Below are positions 50,147 to 59,848 of a stretch of DNA of 64,000 nucleotides, one piece after another. Positions within the stretch are counted from its first letter, which is position 1. Each line of letters opens with the position of its first letter. A program made the position numbers and the translations under genes. Where the stretch lies: the NCBI GenBank assembly GCA_024305745.1, contig JAHRBS010000009.1, forward strand, positions 1,612,001-1,676,000. Reading direction: 5' to 3'. Under the pieces are notes generated by a model. It was not told the DNA's origin, made no database searches, and saw only the letters and a program-made list of their open reading frames with translations. Source of the DNA: Polyporus tsugae (taxonomy: Eukaryota > Basidiomycota > Agaricomycetes > Polyporales > Polyporaceae).

Positions 50147-51215
50147 ATGTCGTCGGTGTCAAAGAAACGCAAGAATAGACCGTTTGACGGCCAGGAGCAC
50201 AACCACCCCGGCCCGACACTGTTTCTGATCCAAGCGCATGAAGCGGATCTCATCCGTGTCCCCAAGCGGCAGCAGCAGCTAGGTCACTGGAGGTTCGCGA
50301 GGCAACCAACGAGGAAGAGCAGGGTAATGTGGGAGATGTGCTGATTCGGTGGGATCCGCGGGTTCAGCTGCGGGTGGATGGGACGGATTCGGACGAGCCG
50401 ATGACTTTGGCTGGGTTGGGTGGGAGGAGCTGCCTAGTAGTAGCGAGCAGTCTGGCTGGGCCGGCGTGTGGGTGGACAGGTACGTACCCTGCTGAGAGTC
50501 TGTTTCGAATCACGATCCGTGTTCTGCATGTTTCATTTTTGACTGTACGACTTGTGGGACGGAGGGTATGGTCTTGATGTTTAGATGGATGTACGAAATA
50601 CAATCTGCCATCTTCTCTTCCCCGTATACCGCTTTCTCATGCCCATTTGCACAGATATTATGCACGACTGCTGCTCCAGTCCTCTCGTAGACCTGTCTTC
50701 CCTGCCCGACCAACCGCACAAGACCCAGCTCACCCGGAGGCTGGTTGGACCTTCCGTCCGATGCAGAAGACAGTTTCTTCTTCTCCGCGGAGGATGTAAA
50801 GGACTGCCGCCGCGAAGCACGTCTTCGCGCCATCCGCGCCGAAGAAGGCGACGATGGCGAGAGACCATAAAGAGGACGGGCGGCAGCAACGAGGAGGTGC
50901 GTCGTCCTCAATCCCATGTTCATCCGCACCCCCGATCTGATCTCGTTCCAATATCCCGCATGAATACAATACTTTCTAGCCCGACGACGCGCAGCACGGC
51001 CTCGCACATCCTCGCGTCGCCCAACCCCGCGCAGCTCGAAATGCGCATTCTCGCTAACCACGGCACAGATCCGCGCTTCGCGTTCCTGCGGGGGCGATGG
51101 TCGCGCGTGTGACGTCTGACGATGAGTACGACGCGGCTCGAGGTGGAGGCGGAGAGCGCGAAGACGCAGGGCAACTTCGATATCGGCGGTCTCGCTCGGT
51201 GTGGGGACAGCGATG
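50147..51215 (+). pseudogene. Broken copy of the SURP-like gene at 2.5-3.9 kb
   Basis: Begins with a matching ATG (MSSVSKKRKNRPFDGQEH) and ends with the SURP piece (TASHILASPNPAQLEMRI, DPRFAFLRGRW). In between the frame shifts at least twice: after HEADLIRVPKR the matching sequence continues in a different frame (VLIRWDPRVQLRVDGTDSDE). A stop follows shortly after FLRGRWSRV. The C-terminal 100 or so residues are missing. Confidence 0.8.
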
Positions 51216-51590
51216 AGGTCCCGCGGTGTACTGCACCGAAATCTTTCCCACTTCCCCTGTAGCGGAGATGAACCTATCATGGCAGCACTGCATCAATATT
51301 CAGTGAATACCCAAGCTGAGGTAGAAAATTTTCTTTCTCTATGGCCCAAGCACGCTAAACCTCGGATCTACAGGTTCGAGCGATGGCACCTTTCGTTCGG
51401 CTGCTCTTCGAGCTTATCTCCCATGCATAGGAATACAATCCACACGTACAACGTCACCACTGTTTACAAACGAGCAAGGCCTTCCCACGAGAACACTACA
51501 TATGAAGCATTTCTCCTCCTTTGTAAGCATATTCGTACATCAAGAAATGGTAGCGCAACGTTGAACATGGTGTGGCCCACCCTCGGTGAG
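51216..51590. other. Spacer after the duplication end
   Basis: Nothing recognised; similarity to arm 1 has ended. Confidence 0.35.
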
Positions 51591-51796
51591 TCACAACCAA
51601 TCGGTTTCGGCGTGCATGGCTAAGCGGTCGTAGTTCAGAACACAGGGATGCCTCATACGTGTAGCGAAGACGACTTACCTCCAGCAGGCACCTGCACGAC
51701 CTCAGGCTGGCCCTCCGGCAACGGCGTAGCGAGGCCGGCCATCGTGGTCGTGGCCAGGATCAAGAGGTATGCGATGATGTTCTTGAAGAACTCCAT
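51591..51796 (-). CDS. Tiny secreted peptide with C-terminal HAETDWL tail
   Basis: Exon 1 51796-51679 (MEFFKNIIAYLLILATTTMA as signal, then GLATPLPEGQPEVVQVPAG). It ends in phase 1 at a canonical GTAAGT donor; a 59-nt intron ends CTTAG; exon 2 51619-51591 encodes A-M-H-A-E-T-D-W-L and a stop. The product is 48 aa, with about 25 left after signal removal. It has no Cys, no dibasic Kex2 site and no CaaX end, so it is neither a Cys-rich effector nor a mating pheromone of the usual type. A TATATAAG box lies about 90 nt upstream. The spliced tail is nearly identical to that of the next gene (52531-52772), in the same orientation 735 nt away. Without splicing the frame would read on to a stop at 51653. 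No family recognised. Confidence 0.65.
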
Positions 51797-52530
51797 GTCG
51801 AGAGTGCGATTGGTAGCAGTAGTAGGGTTCGAGTTCGATGATGAGTTTCGTTGGTGAGGTCGACTACAATCCCAATCTGCCTTATATACGCTGACCGAGG
51901 AGGGAAATACTGCAGGTACGGTGACGTAGCCCGACGTCCTATCCTGCACACAATCGAGGTTTCCTTGCAAGTATGGAGGGAACCTCCCCGCTGACGGTCA
52001 AGGCCCTCGGCTAGCGCACCTCTGGCGGCGTCGTAGTGCTGCTTCGACAGCTACGAGACGGTGGCAGCGGCTGCATTCCTACGGAGCTGATCGCGCGCCA
52101 GCTTACGAAGAGACAACCCACTCTATTCGCGATGGTAGCCCCACGGCTGAGGCGATGAGCGAACGGAGGCGGCGTAGAAACGGCTCTTCGAGCGCGCCCC
52201 GGGGTCGAAACATAGAGGGCCCTTCTCTTCCGAAATTTTGGAGCCTCGGGGTTTTGCCACCCGAGCTGGGTTCTAGCTCAACCCGGACAACTCTGCATCG
52301 GAAACAAGATCGATACCCTGGTACGTTTACAAACGGTCTCGTCGTAAACTAACACATCCATGTCTGTCTCTGCTATGTATATGCTATATCGTCCGAGTCC
52401 AAAGAGCGATGTGCGGAAGTGGTGGTACGAGAATGTGAAAATGTCGTTGCCGGGAGCCCTCCTTCGGTTAATGTTCTGTCTCTCTCCAATGGCGTCGTGT
52501 CGGGGTCGCACGTAACTGTAATGATGACTC
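51797..52530. other. Spacer between the two tiny peptide genes
   Basis: Contains the TATA box of the 51.6 kb peptide. No other gene recognised. Confidence 0.4.
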
Positions 52531-52772
52531 CTAAAGCCAGTCCGTCTCCCAGTGTACGTCTGCTGACGCTGTATTCGCTTCAGGTTTCGCCCTACAAGCA
52601 TCCTCGTAGACTGGAGGAACTTACCTTGCGGGACTTTAGGCGGCGATGGCTCCGAGAATAGTGATGTAGATGACCAGGACGCTGAGGGCTCCACGGGGAG
52701 AGCATAGGATGCCAGAGCGGAGAGCACGGCGGTGAGCAGCGCGAGGTAAGTGATACCCGTTCGCAGCTGCAT
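52531..52772 (-). CDS. Tiny secreted peptide with C-terminal HWETDWL tail
   Basis: Exon 1 52772-52625 encodes a signal (MQLRTGITYLALLTAVLSAL, A-S-Y-A) and a Ser/Pro-rich stretch (LPVEPSASWSSTSLFSEPSP, then PKVPQ), ending in phase 1 at GTAAGT. Two acceptors in the same frame (after AATACAG at 52569 or GCAG at 52560) lead to a second exon reading (A-S-A-)D-V-H-W-E-T-D-W-L and a TAG stop. The product is 61 or 58 aa. The signal and middle share no clear similarity with the 51.6 kb peptide, but the intron phase, the exon split and the tail (H-x-E-T-D-W-L-stop) are the same. Head-to-head with the UstYa-like gene at 53549. Function unknown; a ribosomal peptide precursor or signalling peptide is inferred. 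Confidence 0.65.
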
Positions 52773-53548
52773 TAGGGAATCAAGGATTAAAGAGTGAATA
52801 TAATAACGAATAGGAGGGCGGAGGAATAGTGGATAGGCGTATCAATGTTCGCGGCGTCGCGGCTGCACGGACTTTATGCAGTCTACGTTACCCAAGCTAG
52901 GGCGCGCGGCCTCGCTTGCTCCCTGCGGCGACCACGAGGATGCTGGTTGGGAGGTGCGCACAACTCGTCTTCACTCTGTGCGTGTTCTAAGCCTCCGCGA
53001 TCCACGTGCTTTCCTGGCGGTGCTGCTCCGTTAGTGAAGGGCGTCGGTTTGCGGAGGTCACCCGCGTATTTGGCCGTATGCCATAGCTATGTGGTACGTT
53101 CCATGTTATCCGTTAGTACCCGTTGCTGACTTCACCCCCTCGAGGACGCTTGCTCGGGTATGGTCGATGCATCTCTATATCGCACAGGCCGTTACAAAAT
53201 CTCGTATGGCACCCTCGTGCTTTTGCGCAAAAGCCTTGCGGCTGTGGAGCGATTAAAACGGTACCTTATCGGGTTTTCTCGACGTGTGTCGTTGAAGCAA
53301 TACACGAGTGCTTACGCATCGAGCCTGCGTGGCAATAGTGTTCAATGTGGCGCTTGTAAGTGTCAGTGCTAAGGGTCGCGGGAACCTTCGGTATGCCCTA
53401 GATGCAAGGATACCAACGTGGTGAATGTCGCCACACCATACGGCGTCCGCGTTCCAACCTGAAACATGGCGCGTGACATTTCCTGCACCACAAAGGACCG
53501 GAAAGCGGGATATACATATACTTCAGCCATCCCTTCTAGACAAGCCCT
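52773..53548. promoter_or_regulatory. Divergent promoter region, tiny peptide and UstYa-like gene
   Basis: 776 bp between head-to-head genes. A TATA-like stretch (GATATACATATA) lies about 40 nt before the UstYa-like ATG and an AT-rich block (TTATTATATTC, minus) about 30-45 nt before the peptide ATG. No other gene recognised. Confidence 0.4.
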
Positions 53549-54182
53549 ATGCTATCCAAACGCACCTTAGAGAACGCATTTATCACGCTCGCCATCGTCG
53601 TTCTCGCCCTGAACGCGATCTTCAAGCTCACTGCACGCATCGTGATCAACCGCGGCCAGGACGTCAAGAACGTGGATGGTTCGTCCGACCGTCTCAACTC
53701 CCATAGCCTATATGCTAACCGCCCACGATGCCGTAGAAGGGGCATGGAACGTCGAGCGCAAGGAGGTCGCGCTCGAGTTCGACAGCTGGACGCGCTACAA
53801 ACTCGACTCTGCGCAACAGTGGGCACCACTCTTCCCCGAGGGCGGCGTCATCCATCTCGGACCGGCGCGCGCGCCGTACACCGTGTCAATGATGCACCAG
53901 CTCCGCTGCCTCGACGTCTTTCGCGACCAGCTCACCCGGCCGAGGGGCGAGCACGACGCCGAGCCGACGCGGCACTGCCTGAACTACATCAGGCAGATGG
54001 CGACATGCCGGGGCGACTTGCAGTTCGACCCGATCCAGTACCCGCACAAGGTCAACGCGCTTCATCCACATGCCGTAAGAAGATGTAGGGATTGGAGCGC
54101 GGTGTACGATGCGGTGTGGAAAAACCAGCGGGAGCACAGGGATTGGTCACGGTCAGATGGGAAGAATCCAGCGGTGGTATGA
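53549..54182 (+). CDS. UstYa-like (DUF3328) membrane oxidase, copy 2
   Basis: Exon 1 53549-53678 (MLSKRTLENAFITLAIVVLA, one membrane span), 58-nt phase-1 intron, exon 2 53737-54182; 191 aa. The C-terminal half has the DUF3328 layout: SMMHQLRCLDVFRDQL, then EPTRHCLNYIRQMATCRGDL and QFDPIQYP. The paired HxxHC motifs are altered to HQLRC and TRHC, one ligand missing in each. The C-terminal CRDWSAVYDAVWKNQ is also typical. It is divergent from the tiny ETDWL peptide gene. Known for the family: membrane-bound oxidative tailoring enzymes, best studied in ascomycete dikaritin pathways. Its role here is inferred from context. Confidence 0.8.
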
Positions 54183-55429
54183 AGAAATACCTGACTGGTG
54201 TGAAGCGCTGTTGAAGCTTGAAAGATGCACTTTCTTTATTATTGCATATCATACATACGGTAGAAGCGGAAGGGGTCCTACTGTGAGATGTGCTGCCAGT
54301 GACTGGTGACTCCGAGTCAATTGACTTGAAGAAGTGGGGGATTGTATCAGCTTGTGGACGTTGATTTTGGGTATATTCTGAGAGCGCTCGCCGTCATGTA
54401 AAGAAGGCAACTCTGCGAAAAATTTCCAGCATTGGCACAAGTGGCGAACTTGAAGATGCGCATGCGCACGCTTGAGCTTTACAATTTACGTATGTAGTAG
54501 AGAAGGCGACGGGACGACGAGCGTGGCCTGCGAGCGTGGCAGTGCATTGTTGCAAACCGTACGCGCCCGTTCGCTTGCACAGTAAATTTTCCTCCACGAC
54601 GACCTACGGGATCCTCCCTCGCCCTCCCAGGACCCACTCGAGCTTGCAGTGCATATGTCCCCGCATATTACAACCTGCTACCCTCCATTCACTAGCTTGA
54701 AGCTTCACCGGAGCCGAGGAATTGAGCATCAGTTAACCTCCACGTCATCAATCCCGGAGCGGTTCAAGTTTATAGGCCCGTCGCCGTCGAAACAAACACG
54801 CATTCAGCTTCCAAGCCCGCTTTGGGGTTGGATCCAGAAGAATCGGCTGCACAGTAGGTATCGGACCAGTGTTCGCAGAATGCATCCTTCTCAGCACGTA
54901 CGATGAACTAGTAGGTACTACTCCCCGGATGTTTCCCTATATTCCCACACGCTCACTGGCACTTCATTTCCGCTGCTCAAGTGCACCCCCCGCCGCTCTG
55001 AGAGACCACCCCTTACGTCCCAGTGACCCTCTTCGACAATGGCGCTGTTTTCATATCTGCCCCACCCAGAATCCTCTTTACCGCGCCGTCGGACCTGACC
55101 GACCATCTATCTGCCGCTCTCTATGGGGGCGCATCTTAACTTCCTGGGTCACTTAATCATAGGTCCCGCGTGGGCAGAAGTCGTCTGGCGCGCTGCAAGT
55201 TCTAGGTATGATAGAAGGTGGTCTACCCTTCCTCTACTCTCGAACAAATTAGTCTCAGGAGGAGACCCTCCGGATGCTCTCGGGACATGTTTAACTAGAG
55301 CACACGTCAGTTCCCCGATGCATCCTCTCTCTCCCTTGTGCCCTGCTTGGCTCCCGGTCATACCATCTTCGACCAACAGAGGTCCTGAAACACATCGCCC
55401 AGGACGAACCAACGACTGAGGGCTTCAAG
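54183..55429. other. Intergenic, 1.2 kb
   Basis: 3' flank of the UstYa-like gene and promoter of member C. No convincing frame. Confidence 0.4.
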
Positions 55430-56719
55430 ATGTCCGACCCCAACGTGATCTTCCAGCACTCCTATTATGTCGGAAACAACTTCAACGCGATGCTCTACGG
55501 TACGCATCTTATGCGTTCTTCACCCTTCACCCCAATGTACCATCCCTAATCCTTAATGCATGCGACATAGGCGTTGAACTAGCGCTGTACTTCGCTAGTG
55601 TGCGGCTGATCCTGAAAAGCCGTTCCATGGTCGGAGAGGCTCGCAAGAGGAGCGATCGACGTTTCCTGTACCTCAGCACGGGTCTGCTTCTCATGATCAC
55701 GATCTACGTCGCCGTCCAGGCGGTGTTCGGGGAGGAGATGTGGCTCGTACACGTCGAGTACCCCGGAGGCTCTGGCCAGTACCTCGCAGATAACGCGGCC
55801 GTGTGGTACCAGACGCTCGGGAGTGCCGCATCCGTCGTGCTGAACCTGATGAGCGATGGACTGTTGGTGGGTGCATTTTTCGCCTTTTGCGGGGCAACCT
55901 AAGCTAATATTGCCACAGATCTACCGCACATCCATCGTCTGGAGCGACTGGCGTGTTGCGATCTTTCCCTCCATCCTCTACATCGCCACGGCGGCTCTAG
56001 GCGTTCTGACCTGCTACGTTTCGGGCACTCCCAACTCCGATTTCTTCACCGGATCTGCCGCACTCATCGCGCTCTCGTACTCATCCGTCGTCATCGTGCT
56101 CAACTTCACGTGCTCCACGCTCATCTGCATCCGCATCCTCTACGTCTCGAGGAACATGCAAAGGACACTCCGACACGAGGCCTCCTACGCGTACACGGGT
56201 ATAGTCGCCCTCATCATCGAGTCCATGCTCCCGTACACGCTCTTCGGAATAGCGTACGTTGTGACGCTCGGGGTCAACCACCCGACCTCGATCTTCTGGC
56301 TCTCGGTGTACGTCATGATGACCGTGCGTAGCTTTCATCTCCGTTCTTCCCTAGCGGATGCTGACCCCCTGGTTCTTCTCCGTTTCATACAGTGCGTCTC
56401 CCCGCAGATGATCATCCTCCGCGTGCTGACGGGCCGCGCCTGGTCCAAGGACGCGACCTCAGGCACCGTCCCCCCGTCCTCATCGACCTCGAACTCAAAC
56501 TCGAACGTGACTCGTTTCTCCGCCATCACCGTGCCGAGCCCCAATCGCGCCCGCTTCACCTACAGCAGCGAGGGCACCGCCGTCAATCTCAAGACGCTGT
56601 CGACCTCGAAATTGTCCTTGTCTGGGTCGCGCGAGTTCGGCGACAGCAAGACTTTGTCGGATGCCCCGCCTTCTCCTAGCACTTGGACGATTGATACCAC
56701 CATCGGCGCTGCCCTTTGA
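55430..56719 (+). CDS. Multi-span membrane protein, same family as A/B, member C
   Basis: Exon 1 55430-55499 (MSDPNVIFQHSYYVGNNFNA) in phase 1, exon 2 from 55571 (GVELALYFASVRLIL, EAVFG-like QAVFGEEMWLVHVEYPGG, VWYQTLGSAASVVLNL), exon 3 from about 55919 (IYRTSIVWSDWRVAIFP) to the donor after VYVMMT, last exon CVSPQMIILRVLTGRAWSK. The intron found in A, B and D after the fourth hydrophobic stretch is absent: YIATAALGVLTCYVSG is continuous. The tail is long and Ser/Asn-rich (SSSTSNSNSN). Convergent with the UstYa-like gene at 56916, 196 bp apart. Confidence 0.8.
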
Positions 56720-56915
56720 TCACTTGCTCGACAACCCTCCAGAACCACGCACTTTCGTTGTTGTTTTATTAGAGTATATAAACTCTCCGCTAGCGCTCCC
56801 CGACTGGTTTTCACGCTCCCCACTCTCGCTAGACTCGACGCGCCCGTTCTTCCGATCCGTACAGAACCCGCAACCGTATCACGAAATACACTCCTTCCCC
56901 CCTCATAAGGTTCTA

Positions 56916-57600
56916 TCAAGTCGTCTTCCGAGTTTGGTCCCGCACTTCTACCCAATCATTCCAGCGCTGCAGCATCGAAGCGTAGAAAGCCTCCGCGTCC
57001 ATGCACTTCCGATCGCCCGTCACCCTCTCCGCCGTGAAGTTCCGCGCGAACGCGTTCCCAGGCTCGAGCGTTGTATCCGCAGCGCAGAGCGTCGACTCCC
57101 GCAGGAAGCTCAGACAGTGCTCGGCGTGGTGGAGGGCATGCCCCGTCGGGACGTCTTCCGTGGCGAGCGCTGCGCGGAGGGAGCGGATGCAGTGTTGCTG
57201 GTGGGCGAGGGCGACGACGCCGATGCGGTGGGTCGGGCCCAGATGGGTGTTTCCCATGTCGTTCGCGGTGGCCGTCCAGAGCCACTCGAGGGGGGCTTCT
57301 GGCGCGCGGATGGAGTACCGCACGGACTCTTCGATGGACATGCGGACGTGCGGCCGGGGTGAGAGGAGCGGGAAGCGTTCGGGGACGTCGTCCTCGACCC
57401 ACGCTAGAAGCGTACAATGATCAGCCTCTCAGCCGGGTTCTGTATTTGCGACGATGCCCGAGGAGCGTACTGTAATGAGAGAGTGGTGGGGGTCGCTTCT
57501 CGAGGACCTTCCGGACGTCCTCGACGACCAAGTAGTCAATCCAAATGTTGACGAAGCCGAGGAGAGCTAGTAGGAATAGGGAGAGTGCTCGGGAAATCAT
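56916..57600 (-). CDS. UstYa-like (DUF3328) membrane oxidase, copy 3, motifs intact
   Basis: Exon 1 57600-57471 (MISRALSLFLLALLGFVNIW, one membrane span), 67-nt phase-1 intron, exon 2 57403-56916; 205 aa, the same as copy 1. Both family motifs are complete: LAHQQHCIRSLRAAL (HQQHC) and HALHHAEHCLSFLRE (HAEHC), followed by STLCAADTTLEPGNAFARNF. These His/Cys pairs are regarded as the metal and catalytic site of UstYa proteins. Of the three copies in the window this is the best candidate for an active enzyme. It sits between members C and D of the multi-span family, convergent with C and divergent from D. Confidence 0.85.
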
Positions 57601-58307
57601 GATGTTTAGATTTTTGGGGGCGCTTTCTGGAGAGCATTTCCTTATAGAAGTAGCCCTAGATAGCAGTGTAGCACGGAAAGCTTGCGTCTGATGTGCTTTT
57701 CACGAGTCAAATTAACGTGGAGTCTAGGATGTAGAGCGATACTACGATCTGGTTTTAAGCTCGAAACGCGGTGGCTTTACAGTACTAGCGCTAATGGCGC
57801 TCAGCGGTTGCCTCCCGCCACCTCACAGCTTGGAAACTGCTTCGTCATCTGGAGTTGTCCATGATGAAGAACCAACTGAGCAGGGGCTCTACTAGAACAG
57901 GTGGGTTGACGAACCGTTGCGTGACTCCCGGATCTTGGGATAAAACTGACATTTAAGTTCTCTTCTCAGCATGTCCGGCGGTCTCGAAGCCTCAAGTTCG
58001 ATTTGGTATCTAGTACGTCTTAAGCGTTTCCTCCATTCGAAGGTGTCGCTCAACAGGGAATATTTGAATAGGACATTTGCCTGTATCTCACATCAGTGCT
58101 ATCAGGTGTCTCCTTCATTTCGCTGAATCCGAGGCACATGACGATGCCGAGATGAACTTCGACAAAACTGTTCGACAACCTCCTCGATCGGCGAAGAGCT
58201 GGAATGCTAGTGATATTATAAGATTGTTCGTCGCGGCATCGGCGACCTGCGCGCCGCGTGTGACTGAACTAGCAACCCGCCGCCTTTCACGATCTTGCTG
58301 CCGCGCC
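57601..58307. promoter_or_regulatory. Divergent promoter region, UstYa-like copy 3 and member D
   Basis: 707 bp between divergent start codons. No further gene; no specific factor site recognised. Confidence 0.35.
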
Positions 58308-59659
58308 ATGTCGTCCCTCTTCCAAAACGCATATTACCTTGCGATCAATTTCAATGCGATCCTGTACGGTACGTTCTTCATACGTTCGATCGATGGCCAC
58401 GTACTCATTCTAGACCTCACGATCTCTGGCATGCTATTGTCACAGGTGTGGAGCTTGCCATCTACTGGATGACCATCAAGGCGTTGCTCGATCAGCGGAA
58501 AGCATGGTCAACGACTCCCGACAAATTCTACGTGGCGTTCAGCACAGTGCTGCTGGTCTTGATCACGGTATACATGTCCACCGAAGCCGTATTCGGCCAG
58601 CAGATGTGGATCGTCCATTCCGGGGCCCCGGGTGGCCCAGCGGCGTTCCTCGTAAACAATGTAAACGTTTGGTACCAAACGATGGGCACGACTGCGTCGG
58701 TCGTCCTGATTATGCTTAGCGATGCCCTCCTGGTAAGTTCCTGTTCTCGTCATTGTACTTTGAAGGTGCAAGGCGCGCATAACTTCGAGATGCTGACTAG
58801 TACTATCGGGATTATGATCCTGCCCAACAGATTTACAGGATGTACGTCGTCTGGCCCGATTTCCGCGTCGTCGCCTTCCCGTGTTTCCTCTACGTCGCAA
58901 GCATTGGTGAGTCGTCACATCTCCAACGGCATAATTATGTGTGGGACGCTCATTTGAAAGTGGGCATCGCACCACCTTGCCCTCGTTCCCCGCAGCGCTC
59001 GGAATCATCGAACTATACAGCTCAGGCAAGCCCGACGCCAACTTCTTCGTCGGCACCGCCGCGCACCTCGGGGTCGCCTACTACGCCACCACGATCTCGC
59101 TGAACGTTATCGCCACGAGCGTGATATTCGCCCGCCTCGTTTATTTCGCCCGCGCGGCCACCTTGAACCCCGCACGGGTCGCCGCAGGAAGTCCGAAAGG
59201 CATGGGCTCGGTGACGGCGACGCTGCGGTACACTGGAACGCTCTCCGTGGTTCTGGAGTCGGCACTCCCATACAGCATGGCTGGCGTGGCGTTCCTCGTT
59301 TCGTACGGCATGCAGAGCGACATCTCGATTCTCTTTGGGGCCCTGTACGGCATGTTCACGGTGAGTGTCACTGTCCGAGTCAGGGTTAAACGTTAACGTT
59401 CGACCTTCCTTCCGAGATCGTGCGGCGTTTTGCTCATTCGGCTGTCATTTGTCTCATGCACTAGTGCATTTCGCCACAACTTATTATACTGCGCATCGTG
59501 ACGGGGGCGGCGTGGACGAGGGACAAGACTGCCGAGTCGATGTCTGCGCTCGAGTTTGGGAGCCTCCATACGGATGGGGCCCCAAACCTTGGGAGCACTG
59601 CCCTTGTGCACGAGGCGGACGCGGTGTCTGTGGACCACAAGTCCGTTCAGGAGGTGTGA
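58308..59659 (+). CDS. Multi-span membrane protein, same family, member D
   Basis: Starts MSSLFQNAYYLAINFNAILYG (phase-1 donor GTACGT), then GVELAIYWMTIKALLDQRKA, EAVFGQQMWIVHSGAPGG, VWYQTMGTTASVVLIML, IYRMYVVWPDFRVVAFPC, ALGIIELYSSGKPDANFFVG, TSVIFARLVYFARAA, and the last exon CISPQLIILRIVTGAAWTRD to the stop at 59657-59659 (SVQEV). Five introns, same positions as A and B. Unknown function. Confidence 0.8.
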
Positions 59660-59848
59660 CGGGGCTCGCCTTCCGTTCATGATCATGTATGAACATCGTT
59701 AATGTTTCTTGATGTATGTATTTCATATGACCTTCTTGCAATGACGATCACTAGCTAGACGAGACAAATACCAACTAGGTTCAATTTCAAGGCTCCAACG
59801 CAGGCCCGGGTCTGGTATGTACTACGAGCACAGCAGGGCTAGGGCGAC

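Larger units (their letters stand above)
47355..51215. repeat. Arm 2 of the long inverted segmental duplication
   Basis: Inverted counterpart of about 2735-5995. It holds, in order, the later exons of the membrane gene, the F-box copy (minus), the promoter block and the SURP-like copy (plus). Here the membrane gene is intact while the F-box and SURP-like copies are broken. Similarity stops near 51215, inside the SURP-like C-terminal region (after GNFDIGGLA). Confidence 0.85.

Noticed and set aside
51653..51796. Unspliced 47-codon version of the tiny peptide
   Set aside because: Reads through a canonical GTAAGT donor; the spliced version gives the tail shared with the neighbouring gene.
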